DNA of 64,000 bases. Source: Augochlora pura. Lineage: Eukaryota > Arthropoda > Insecta > Hymenoptera > Halictidae. The stretch covers positions 3,224,001 through 3,288,000 of the forward strand of contig NC_135775.1 in assembly GCF_028453695.1 (NCBI RefSeq), read 5' to 3'. Below, in pieces: positions 38,939 to 50,900 of this stretch (within the stretch, counting starts at the first letter, position 1; every line of letters starts with the position of its first letter). The notes under the pieces are model-generated. The model was not told where the DNA came from, did no database searches, and saw only the letters and a program-made list of their open reading frames with translations. The position numbers and the translations under genes were made by a program.

Positions 38939-41900
38939 ATCTCGCGGGAGTTTAAGGACGAGCCCGAATAAACCAATTCGCAGGAGGTATCGACGCTAAC
39001 GAGGATAAAAGACGATCGAATCGGTGGCGAATACGGTTCGTTAGTCTTTCTTCGCGTTAATGAGCACCGCTCCCGCCTCGTGACCCAGTTCAGATATAAT
39101 ATTTGGAATATTATTAATACTGGGAATATTTGATGTATTGAGAATCTATTTAGTGTATTGGTGATATTAGTAATAGTCGATGCGTTAGTGATATTGTTAA
39201 TACTCAATATATTAGTGATAATAGTAATATTCAATATATTAGTGATATTAGTAAATGTTCTATATATTAATACTAAATATATTAGTGATATTAGTAATAC
39301 TCGATGCAATTAGTAATATTATTAGTACTCAATATATTAGTGATAATAGTAATATTCCACATAATAGTGATATTAGTAGTGTTAAATATATTAATACTGA
39401 GTATATTAGTGATATTAATATACATTAGTGATATTATTAACCCTTTACATTCGAGTGGTGACTCTAAGGCACCACTAAAATTATTCTATTTCAAAGCAAA
39501 AAGCCGATTCATATTCTACTCGCTAAATTGTTAATATCAGAATTGCTAAATAAAACAATTACTCTGTATAAGTAAAACTTTCATAGTTCGAATCCTACGA
39601 GAAGAATTGCTGCCCCAATGATTCATTATTGCCTCCATAATTAATCTCTTCGTTGAGGCTATTGTTATACGCCGAGATCGAACGAGAAATCTGTTCCGAC
39701 CCCACGGCGATAATACGTTCAATTACGTACCCCATCGGGTCTCGCTATTTATTTAATAAGCAGACTAACGAATAAAATTGCTCGGCTTAATCCGCGTCGC
39801 TTTCTTCGCCACGAAAGCGAACGCCGCAGCGATGCAGTTAACCAGCGGCAAGCGTGCAGATCGAAGAATAGAGTACAAACAACGTCACGCGTCACGGAGT
39901 TCTCGCGCGGCGATGCGCGCTAAACACTTGCCGCCGATACACGCGCGTAATTACTAATTGCGGGATTAACAAGGCCCCCCACCCGCCGCCTCTTGCGTCG
40001 TTCCGCCGACGTATATATTTTGATCGTCGGCGTGTGTACGTGTTACAAATTGCGGGCAATTTGCGGGAGCGTAATCGACGCGTAAAGAAAGGGAAATGTG
40101 CAGAAAGAGCGAGAAAATTGGTAACGAACGCGATTTCTCGTGCGAGCACCGCGACCGGATTCTGCCGCGCGTAGGAAACCCGCTTTGCATAACGACTGCA
40201 CGGGAAAATATGTATCTGTCACTGACCTTTACGCGAAACTGGAGCGATAGGTTCATACATTTAAAGGACGGGACAGTTTCGGCTTCCGTTCGGACGGTCC
40301 GCGATCGTCGCGGATCGTTGAACGCGAACGAAACTTGACGAATTTCCCGATTCTTTTCCGAACGAAACTTTGCGAATTTTCCGATTCTTTTCCGAACGAA
40401 ATTTTGCGAATTTTCCGATTCTTTTCCGAACGAAACTTTGCCAATTTTCCGATTCTTTGCCGAACGAAACTTTGTCAATTTTCCGATTTTTTGCCGAACG
40501 AAACTTTGCGAATTTTCCGATTCTTTGCCGAACGAAACTTTGCCAATTTTCCAGTTCTTTGCCGAAGTTTCATTTCTTTAACACCAATTTCAATCATCAA
40601 ACATTTTCATTTCTCCTAAAGATTCTCCATCCGCCAATCACCCTTTATAAAATATAAAATTCATAAAATCGAGCGCAGCGAACACGCCGACAGCTCCGCG
40701 CGTTTAAAAGGCGACGGACACGGCCGGCCCGGCCGGTGCACCATCCGCGCAGCGTTGATTTTCCAGTATCATAAGCACGCGCGGAGTTTCTCTTGTTCGT
40801 GCGCATCTGCTAACCGGTGGCCCCAGCGTATCGTTATTTCACCTGTAATTTATAGTTTCCCCGCCGCGCAAAGGGAATTTCATTCAGTTCATTGAAACGC
40901 GTTCCTGATTGATTAGAGAATGGTAATTGGAGCAACACCGGATCTCTCCCCCTCTCCCTCTCCCTCCACCCTTCCTCGCCGCGTATTAGTTGCGTTAAAC
41001 GGGATCGATTTGACGTAATTGGAAAAGAGGGGGATGAAAGAAACAGAGAGAGAGAGAGGTGTAACCGGTAATTAATGAAGTTCGGCGACGAGTTAACTCG
41101 TCGAGGCGACGACGCCTTGCCGATCAATGGGGTGGGGAGAGGAGAGAGACAGGAATACACCGGAAAAACGGGGGGAGCTCGGTAATTGGATGTTTTACGA
41201 CGCGGCTGGCGAAATCGCGGCGCGAAATCCTTTATCTATTGGGTTGTTCAATAAGTCATTGCACTTTTTTCATTTCATTTTTAAGTACGTTTATTTAATA
41301 TACGTAATCAACATTAATCACTGATATATTGGTCCTTTTGTTGGATGACCTTCTGCCATCTCTCGGGCAACTTCATAATACCGCGTTCATAAAACTTCTT
41401 GTCTTTTCCTACGAAGAACTTGTCAAGGTGCTGTTTGATGAGGTCGGCAGACGTAAACGTCTTACCATTCAAGGAATTTTGCAAGGATCGAAATAAATGA
41501 ATGTCTGATGGTGCAAGGTCTGGACTATACGGTGGATGTGGTAGCACATCCCAACTAAGCTGTAACAATTTTTGCCGAGTGACCAAACTTGTGTGTGGTC
41601 TCGCATTATCGTGGTGGAACACTACACCCTTCCAATTGATAAGCTCGGGACGTTCCTGTGCAATGGTATCACTTAATTTCTGTAGCTGCTCACAGTAGAC
41701 ATCGGAATTAATCGTTTGATTCTTTGGGAGCAGCTCATAGAAGATTGGTCCCTTCCATTCCCACCAGATTCACAGCATTACCTTCTTTTGGTGGATGTCT
41801 GTTTTTGCTTGCCTTTCCGGTGCTTCATCCAATCTACACCAACTTCTTTTTCTGCTGACATTGTTGTACACATTGTTGTTTTCGTCATCCGTGATCATAC

Positions 41901-44900
41901 GCTTCAAGAATGGATCGTTTTCTTCGCGTTTGGTCAGTTGATCGCAGACGTTCATGCGCTTCGTCAGGTGAATTTCTTTCACCTCATGCGGTATCCAAAC
42001 ATCGAGCTTCTTTACGAAACCAAGCGATTTCAAATGGCCATGAACACTGTCAATGGACACTTTTAGAGCGATAGCAAGCTCCCGAACCGTCGAATGCTTA
42101 TTTGCTTTCATCAATGCTTTGATTTTATCGTCGTCAATTTCGGAAGGTCTACCGGAGCGATGAGCATCTTTAACTGAAAAATCACCATCACGGAATCAGA
42201 CGAACCAGTTCTGGCACTGGCGTTTTTCAATGACGTCTCTGTCGTAAACTTGAGGCAACTCTTCCCTTGATTCAGTTGCTTTCTTCCCTTTTTAAAAACA
42301 ATAAAGCAAAATATGGCGAATATGCTTTTCAAAATTCTCCATGTTCGAACCACAACTGCAAGTACAAAAATCAACCAAATCGTGCCAAAATTAGTTTGTT
42401 TTTTACGTTAAGTATCACAAACAAAACACGCGTGAACATTTGACATTCATATCACGTTCAGATATAAATAATCGCGGACAAAGCAATCTATCGGAAAAAA
42501 ACGCAATGACTTTTTGAACAACCCAATAGATCGTTTAGTATAGAGGGACTGTTAACAGGTTAGGTGTGTGAGATGACTATATTTTGTTGTGATGTGGCAG
42601 AATTTTGTGTCGCGACGATTATATTCGTCCTGCGTGAAGGGATGCCTCGGAGTCAGCACTCAAGTACAAAGGGTTAATGTTTAAATTGTAATTCTAGCGA
42701 AAATTAAATTATGCTCGTAAATTTTAATATGTTTAAAATTTTTAGAGTGTCATGACGAAATGAAACAAAGGAATAAAAATTATAAATAATTCGAGCTGAT
42801 CTCTTCAAAGAGATCGTCACAGTTGAGTGGTTAATATTAACCCTTTAATGCTGTATGTTAGAGAAAAGTTATTACAGAATCGGAGTTGAAATGGGCTTCG
42901 AGTGCAATGAGTTAATCCTGTCACGTTTTCTCTTTCGATGATTACTTGCCGGTGCAACCGTGAAGGCCGTTTTTACGGTCGCGCGACACCGCGAACGATT
43001 GGCCGCCGCCGTCGGTTCTGCTCCGGTCAGCGCCGATCTGCTCCGCGGCCTCCAAAGACGGCGATCATGCTTGAAATTTGCAAATTCCCGGCACGAGGAA
43101 CTCGCGCCTTGTCGTTCTTCTATTAATAGACCGGGTTCTGTTCGATGAAACAAGAAAGTTTCGGCAACGGCGAACGCAATTGTTGTCACGTTGTACCGGC
43201 GACAGGTGTTAATAACAGGTGTTAGAAAGGATTAGTTTTTGTGAACTTTCAGTTCGGTGAATTTCCTACAGAAAGTATTAAGAAACCTGGTGATTTGGTG
43301 TTAATTATTGTATTATATAAATTATTATACTACATAAATTATTATACTACATAAATTATTATACTATACAAATTATCGTATTGTACTCTCTAATTCTATA
43401 ATTAATAATTACAGAAATTACAGTGGAACTTCTCATTCGGTTTAAATAATTTCACGTTCGGTATCTGGTTTTATGGCATCGTATTGTCCCAAGTACAGAT
43501 TATGGTGGCAGTGTCTCTGTCGCTTATGCAATTAGTTTACCCATTTATTGCATTTTCTTCGGTAGAAAGGCGAGCTCGTTTCGACATGTTTTCGAAACAT
43601 GTGGAGCATACTACTTGTAACATGTATGCGACCGGATAGAATAAGAAATAACAGACGAATTAATAGAACGAATGCAATTGGTTAGTTGCTGAGGTAATTC
43701 ATTTTATCATAATGTAAAAATAAGAGTATGTTTACTTGTTACAGTTTCAGTGCAATTTACTTTCGAATGCATTGAAGAGATTGCAACAGTATCTTAACGA
43801 TTTCACAATTGCACACAATTCATTAAATAAATATATTTATATTGCGTCTAAATATTTCTGGAAGGAACTATACTCGTTGTCAAAATTATATAGAAAAATT
43901 TAATAAATAGAAAATTTTATTTTTTATAGTTTAAACAATTTTTTATAGTTTCGAAAACCAGATTTATTTATCGTGATTTTATCACGAAACGATTTTTAAT
44001 TAAATAATAATTATCCTATCGAGTTCGCGTTTAGATCATATAATAATATAATTTAGAATTTTAATATAATTGTTTGTGTCAGGAGGAAGTAAAATTATTG
44101 CTGCATTTAATTTTTATATAATTATATTGAATAGTATCGCAAGACTATCTGCCGTAGCATCGCATAAACAACGTAAATAAATACTCGTAAAAGGATATAA
44201 TAGTACACCGGAAACGACAGATAAACGAACCACGTTGTTAGACTAATCTTCCGGCAGATAATCGCATAATTGGAAACATAACCTAGAGGAAACATTTCGA
44301 AAGGCGTAGCGGTCTACTTATCACCGCGTACATTCGAACGACATAAAAATCGACTGCGATAATTGCAGGTAACGTAAACGTAATAAAACCGTAATAAATC
44401 CCTCTTTTAATATACAGAATTAATTGATAGTAACATCCTCGGCTCCGTATTCGATGCATTCCATAAAAATGCACGAAATCGACGGCCCATTAGCCGGCGC
44501 ACGGGAACAGTTCAATTCGCTCCGAGTGTCAATCGGATGGTTAATATCACTATTTAGAAAGTTCGCTACTTAACGGCGAACGGAACTTAATATATGAAGA
44601 CTTTAATGTACCGTTTGATTACTATCTGGGCGTTAACCGGCTCGACTTTTTTTCTCACGGAATCGCAACGCGACGAGAGAGCTAGACACGCGCTTTACTG
44701 CCAAGGATAACTTGTCGAAATGAAAAACCGATGCCAGATATCTCGAACGCGAGGATAGCCGTCGACACAGTCGGTGCGTGCGACACGCCTTCCGAATCCC
44801 GTCTGCGCTATAAATTCTGTTAGCGACCTGCACCAATATTCTCTACGACACGAACGTACCTGGTCGGCTGTTTTTGAGGTTAGGATTTTTCGCTGACAGC

Positions 44901-47900
44901 TGGCAGGCGATTTAAAATAATTATCATGCCTGAACGCATTGTTGCTTAACTTTAGGATTTCGCTTCTCTCGGCCTAGACAGCAATAGTTATTGCCAAAAT
45001 CATGGAAAACCGGCGAGTATTAGAAATGCTTGAGAGGGGTAGCCGTTAACCTCGAGAGACAACATTTTTTCGAACGTCGGAGTTGCAATTCGAAGACTTC
45101 AGACCTTCATAGAAAATGTGTAAACATGAGGATAAATGTATAAGGTTTCTCGCCACTAAATTCCTCCGTTTAATACAGTCGCAATTCGTCGCTGCTACCG
45201 ACGACGCCAACAAATTCAATGAATTTCGGAAAATCGCGCAGGATCGCAGCCCGATGACCGGGCATCATTTTTCCGGCGGACGAAAAGCGCCGTGTGTATT
45301 GCTCGTATCGGGGCGTTGTATCGGTCGACGAAAACCGGAAAACATTTTTACCGTTCGTAAACTCCGCGTTCGCGCGTTTCTCGCTCGACGGACAAACGGA
45401 ATTATCGCGGATCGGCGTCCGCGTCGCGTCGCGCTGGGTCGAACGGGTAATTCGACGATTATCATCGCGTCGCGGACGCCGTGGGAAACGCGATTCGACG
45501 GCGGATCGGCAACCTCCCCTCGCTTGTTTAGACGCGATATTAATACGAACTGTTATTCATTCGGCGGGCCCGGCGTGATTATTGCGTCATTAATTTCATT
45601 TCGAGCTCGCGCTTCATCGTCGAACCATGCCCGAACGAGCCACCCTTCCGGCACCGGCCGCCCCATCGTTCCGCATCCCTCTCTCTCCGTGTACACAGTC
45701 CGCTCGAAAAGTTTCCTAACCAACGTTGAATAAACTGTAGATTTGTCCGCGAAATTTCATCCGATTGCGAGATTACGCGGAACTTTGATTATGCGAGTTC
45801 GAGAGCGATGGTTAACACCTTAATAATTTTTTAAATATATTTTATTTGAACCCCTTGCACTATCGCTTCTCTTTATTTGTCCTTAATATTTTCAATAATA
45901 GGACAATTTTTCTTTCCCGCATTAATTACCTAATTAATTAATTAGTTCAGTAGAGCTTGCATAAAAGCTTCACCACGAGTCTGACCCGTTATTATATAGT
46001 GCAAGGGGTTAAAAAATTTTAAATAAATAATTTTTTCTAGGTAAAAATTTTCGTTCCTGTTGTGATTTTATTTACCTTGTTAATCGCGAAAGGTATTTAA
46101 TATTTAAAAATTTATGTAATAATAGTGAAGCTTGTAGTGCAATTTAACACATTTATCTCAATAATAGATGATGAATTAAGGGTTACTATGGCAACCGATA
46201 TAGAGCCTACCGATCGGGGGGGAGAATCGATTTATAGGTTATAGTTTGATAAAGCGTTAATTTCTTTCTATTTTCGATAGATTATTCATTCGATAGAATC
46301 GTCCTTTTATCACATTCGTCATTATTACTTGCAATAATTACAGATCTACGTAATAACGAATACGGAAAATCCATTTTCATTAACCGAACTGTACATGTAT
46401 AATAAATTTACGGCATTAACATCGAAATTATCTAGTCTCCGTTAGCTAATTGAAACTTTCACATGTTGCACGAAGATCTCTATCTTGGAACTAGCGTGTC
46501 TAGATGGAGTATCTAGAGTAGTTATAAATAAAATTAGAAATTATCGGGTTACACACCGCGAGAAAGAATTATAGTCATAGAAAACCAAATCAATACCCTA
46601 ACCAAATCAATACCCTAACCGAATCATCTTCCAAAAGAATTTCCCTGAAAAATATTAACAACAATTACGACAATTTTAAATACGGTTCGCAAACAGAATC
46701 GAATCGCGGATGTTCGAATAACAATTACGCGGGCGCGGCGCTCGATTCGCGACGGCGGCGTAAACAAAGCACTCGACGGAAATCGACGAGATAATTATCG
46801 GGGGCGGCTGAAAGTTCGCGCTAACTGATGCCGTCGTCGAAACGGGGACTCGCTTTCGCCGACACGTCCGTAAGAATTCCGAAGCGCGGCGGAAGACGCG
46901 TGCAGATAAATCGTCGAAGACGTAGCAAGAGGAGGTGGAGGAGGTGAAGGAAGCGGCCTCGCGACGGAGAAGCGTCCCTAACGAGGCAACGATGACGACT
47001 CAACCCGGGGGCGCGGAATCAGTTCCACCGAAAACTTTCGCGATCGCAATTGAATTATCCGGCCGGATAGAGGTCTTGGAACTCGATTAATCTTCTTTAG
47101 ATGACGTTCGAAGCTGGCGGGGGCCGCCGCTAATAACCGACGTCCGTCCACCCTCCGTTAATTGGATAATGAGATGTCAAATGAAATTGGCCCGCGGCGA
47201 CGATGTAAGAAATGCAGGGGTCCGGTAAATTGACGTCGCGGTATCCTCGAGCGTGACACGGCGACGAATCGAATGGTAATTGAAACTTTGGTTCGTATGG
47301 CGTCGAGCACGGTTGAACGACAAATGGGATTAAGAGAAAGTAGGTCATTATTGCAGTTCCAGTTGTTAGTGAATTTTTTATATTGTGTCCAATCTTCGTG
47401 GATTATTTTTGAAAAATTGGAATCAGAGAAGAGTTCATTTTGCGACGATGCAGCGAATGAAATTATTAGCGCATTTGAAACACAAAATTCACTTTTATAA
47501 AATTTGAAAGCATAACTATTATTATATACGACTATCACTGAAAATATTGGGACACCTAATATAACCTAATAATTTATAATCTCGACATAAAAATACTATT
47601 AATCCAAGACTAAATTAAAACGATGGATATATCCTTCAAAAAGAAGCTCAACTTTCTTCAATAAAATTAACCTTATTTTCCTCGAAATATAAAAAATATA
47701 CATAGAACAATTTATAGTAATTGCCTCTCAGTTTCTCAGATTTATTTAACTTTCTCCAAGTGTCGAATGGTAATTGTTATTACAGTTATTATAGCGTCTC
47801 TTCCGGTTGACCGACGAACGAGATCAAATGCCAGCAGGTCTCTGTTAATTAAATAATTCTTATTATCAATCCAATCTCCGCGAGTCAAATTTTTATAAAC

Positions 47901-50900
47901 AACAGAAAAGAGAGTACGCTTTAATCCCGTCGATTCTAATTGTACACGTCGGGTGAAATCGTTCGGATTCGATGGAAGATGAAGGCCCGTTTTCGGTCGT
48001 CGAGACAGGTGGAGATCACGCTCGAGTTCGCCGGAGTCTGCGAAAGGAATAGAGACGCGGCGCGGGGCTGGAGAAAAAAAAAAGAAGGAATCGGCGAGAA
48101 AGGAAGGCGCTGCCTGCCTAAGGCCAATGGAAAGTCCAGGCGACAGTCTGCGGCGAACAATCGTTTCAGGCCGCGGCGATTCGATCTCTTCTTTTTGCCG
48201 ATGGGTATCGCTGGGAAGGATACCGCCGCGCGAGGTCGCCGTACAAAGGAACGCTGCCGCGGCTAGGTTAGGGACCCGACCCCCTATCGATGGAAAAATT
48301 GTCCATCGTGCTTCATATGTCACGTGACAACTGTCGCGAATTTTTCCTAATTTTTCTGTAGCTTGGAAAGAAATGTGGAGAATTAGGAAAGAAGAAATTC
48401 GATTATTTGGACTTGGTTTTAATAATTGCTAGGTTAGAAATATTTAAAATTGTAGCCTTGGAATATTTTTTAATATTTAAAATTGTATCCTAGGAGTATT
48501 TTTTTAATATTTAAAATTGTAGCCTCGGAGTATTTTTTTAATATTCAAAATTGTAGCCTTGGAATAAATTATAACATTTGACACAGAATAATTCAATAAC
48601 TAATCCATAATATTTCGATAACTAATTCACAACAATTGATCAACCAATTTATAATAATCTAATAACTAATGTCTAATAACGAACGCGTATTTAATAGTCA
48701 ATAATTCCAATCAAATTACTTTTTACCACCACCCTAATAATAAAACAAAACACTGAGAAATAAATTATCAGAGAAAATATCGCAGATTCCACTCAACGCG
48801 TATTATTTACCAAAATGCACGATTATTAATAATCGTCGACAACATCGACAACAATATAATCGCTAATATAATTATTAATATAATCGCTGTTATAAAAATT
48901 CTCGATCTCAAATTGAGGGATGAAATTTTCGTCGACGTCAAAGTCGCGACTCGAACGGCCGTAAATCTGTTCAGCAGGTGTATCCGTACAGGTGTAAACG
49001 ATGGTAGTCCTGCGTGGCGGCATTTCGAACGAAGGATCTCGCGGATTCGCGAACGCCAGCGCATCGTTCGCTCGTTACCGAACTGGCGTGGGCGAAAACC
49101 GTCGGGTGTCGGTATCGCGTCCGCAGGCCCACCCCACCCCACCACCACCGCCTACCCTACCCTACCCCCTCCCTGGCAAAGACGATAAAATATGAAATTC
49201 GCTGAGGCGCGTACCGCGGAATAGTTTACGGTCCGGCGAGCCTGTATTTGCATAATCTCGCCGAATATTCAGCGTATCGCGCGATGAAAACGTTATTTGC
49301 CCGCCTGACACTTTGCTCGATTATAACCGATTTTTCCCGTTTTTCTTTCGCCGCGGGCTAATCGATGCGTCGCCGCCGCCGTCCGCCCCCCCGCGGAAAT
49401 GTCCGACTCCGCTCTCCAACCCCCATGGACCAGTGCACAGTGTCCGCAGTTTCGACAGAATTGTTTTCGGCTCGATCGAAATTTCATTGTTCGAAAATCT
49501 TTCTCGCGGCGGTGCTTTGATGCGACGCTACTTTTAACCCTTTCGCGGCGGTAATTCTACGCGACGCTACTTTTAACCCTTTCGCGGCGGTATTTCTACG
49601 CGACGCTACTTTTAACCCTTTCGCGGCGGTACTTCTACGCGACGCTATTTTTAACCCTTTCGCGGCGGTAATTCCACGCGACGCTACTTTTAACCCTTTC
49701 GCTGCGGAGCGCTTTTTTTCCGTTTCGACTCCGGAGCGGATCTACGCGTTACCTCGCGACGATCGAGAAGTCGACACTGTAATCGATCGTTTCGCCCGAA
49801 CTTCGTTTCTTCTATTATTGCCGAGTTTTCGATAACGAAAGCGGCTCGCGGACAATTATGCATTTATTATCGACTTTCGCTCGTAACTTACTCTTTGTTC
49901 TCGTATCATGCAAATTCGTGACGTAAATGCACAAGGATGCACAGATAAAGAGAACGTTCCGTCTGACCTATTTGATATCTATCGTAGCAAACTTGCTGTA
50001 TGATCTTCGATACTGATCGATGGATTAAGGATTTTATTTATGCGTGGAATAAAAATTAAGTAAGATGTTAGGGGTATTACCTGTTTTAATAATTTTAATA
50101 ATTTTAATAAGATACATTTATTTATTCAATCTTTTAAAGTAATATAAAACAGATATTTTTATATTTATTGATAAGAGTTTTATTTCAATATTAAAGGATA
50201 GAATGACATTTATATTTAATAAATTATTGACAGTAATTTCTATCACTAATGAGAATCGTACAGTAAGGGGTGAAATACATTAAACAAAAATCATGTTATC
50301 CAATACTAACAATTTTAATAAGATGAGAGGAACAGTATATTATTTTTAAGTTCTTTAAATTTGAGGTTATGTCAAAGTTACTTCAAATTTATTTCAAAAT
50401 TACGTCAAAATTATATCCATATTTAATAACTTATTTCAATCGCAAGCGAAGCTCGTAATAAGGGATGAAACACATTAAATCATGTTATCCAATCCTGCAA
50501 AAATACAATCTCATCCAAAACTTTCGCGATGTTCTTATCATATTAAAGCTAAAAAATATTACAGTTCTCAATGCTCTACAAATGTTCTTTTTATCCTATC
50601 ACATCAAAGCGGAATCGCGTCGCAGACCGCCGCGTCATATGATTGTTCCCTCCGCTTTATTCAGAAATTCCACGGGCCATTGTTTACCCGCTATATAGCA
50701 ACGAAATTTGTTCTTGGACGTGTTCTCTGATATATCAATCGGCACAACAGCAGCGCGCCAGATATTTTTCGCAGAAATCCGCGGCTTTTGTGGAGGAGGA
50801 GGAGAAGGAGGAGCGTCGCAACAGAAATAACGTAGCCGCGTTAGCGACGAGCGGCGAGCAGCCGCGCGATTTCATTGTGGCCGCGTCGACGGAACGGAAA

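Larger units (their letters stand above)
41239..42526 (-). mobile_element. Full-length mariner (Tc1/mariner, D,D34D) element, inactivated
   Basis: 1288 bp flanked by TA on both sides (41237-41238 and 42527-42528), the mariner target duplication. Terminal inverted repeats of 32 bp match at 29 positions and begin TTGGGTTGTTCAA. It carries one transposase frame on the minus strand covering most of its length. Both ends and the whole coding length are present, so it is a complete copy killed by point mutations, not a fragment. It sits in intron 2 of the GMC gene, antisense to it, directly beside a TTAA-flanked element. Confidence 0.95.

Noticed and set aside
39583..39598. GTTCGAATCC, resembling a tRNA T-loop
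   Set aside because: The flanking bases do not form the T-stem, and no matching anticodon or D arm or acceptor stem lies upstream.
40253..40657. Open frames with an 11-residue repeat on both strands
   Set aside because: The 33-bp tandem has a period divisible by 3, so both strands stay open automatically.
45116..45733. 205-codon plus-strand frame
   Set aside because: Lies in CpG-rich DNA where stops are rare, other frames are open over the same bases, and no motif or homologous family was recognised.
49128..49170. CCCACCCC/CCCTACC repeats as possible telomeric DNA
   Set aside because: Not a regular (TTAGG)n array, which is the insect telomere repeat; short C-rich low complexity only.
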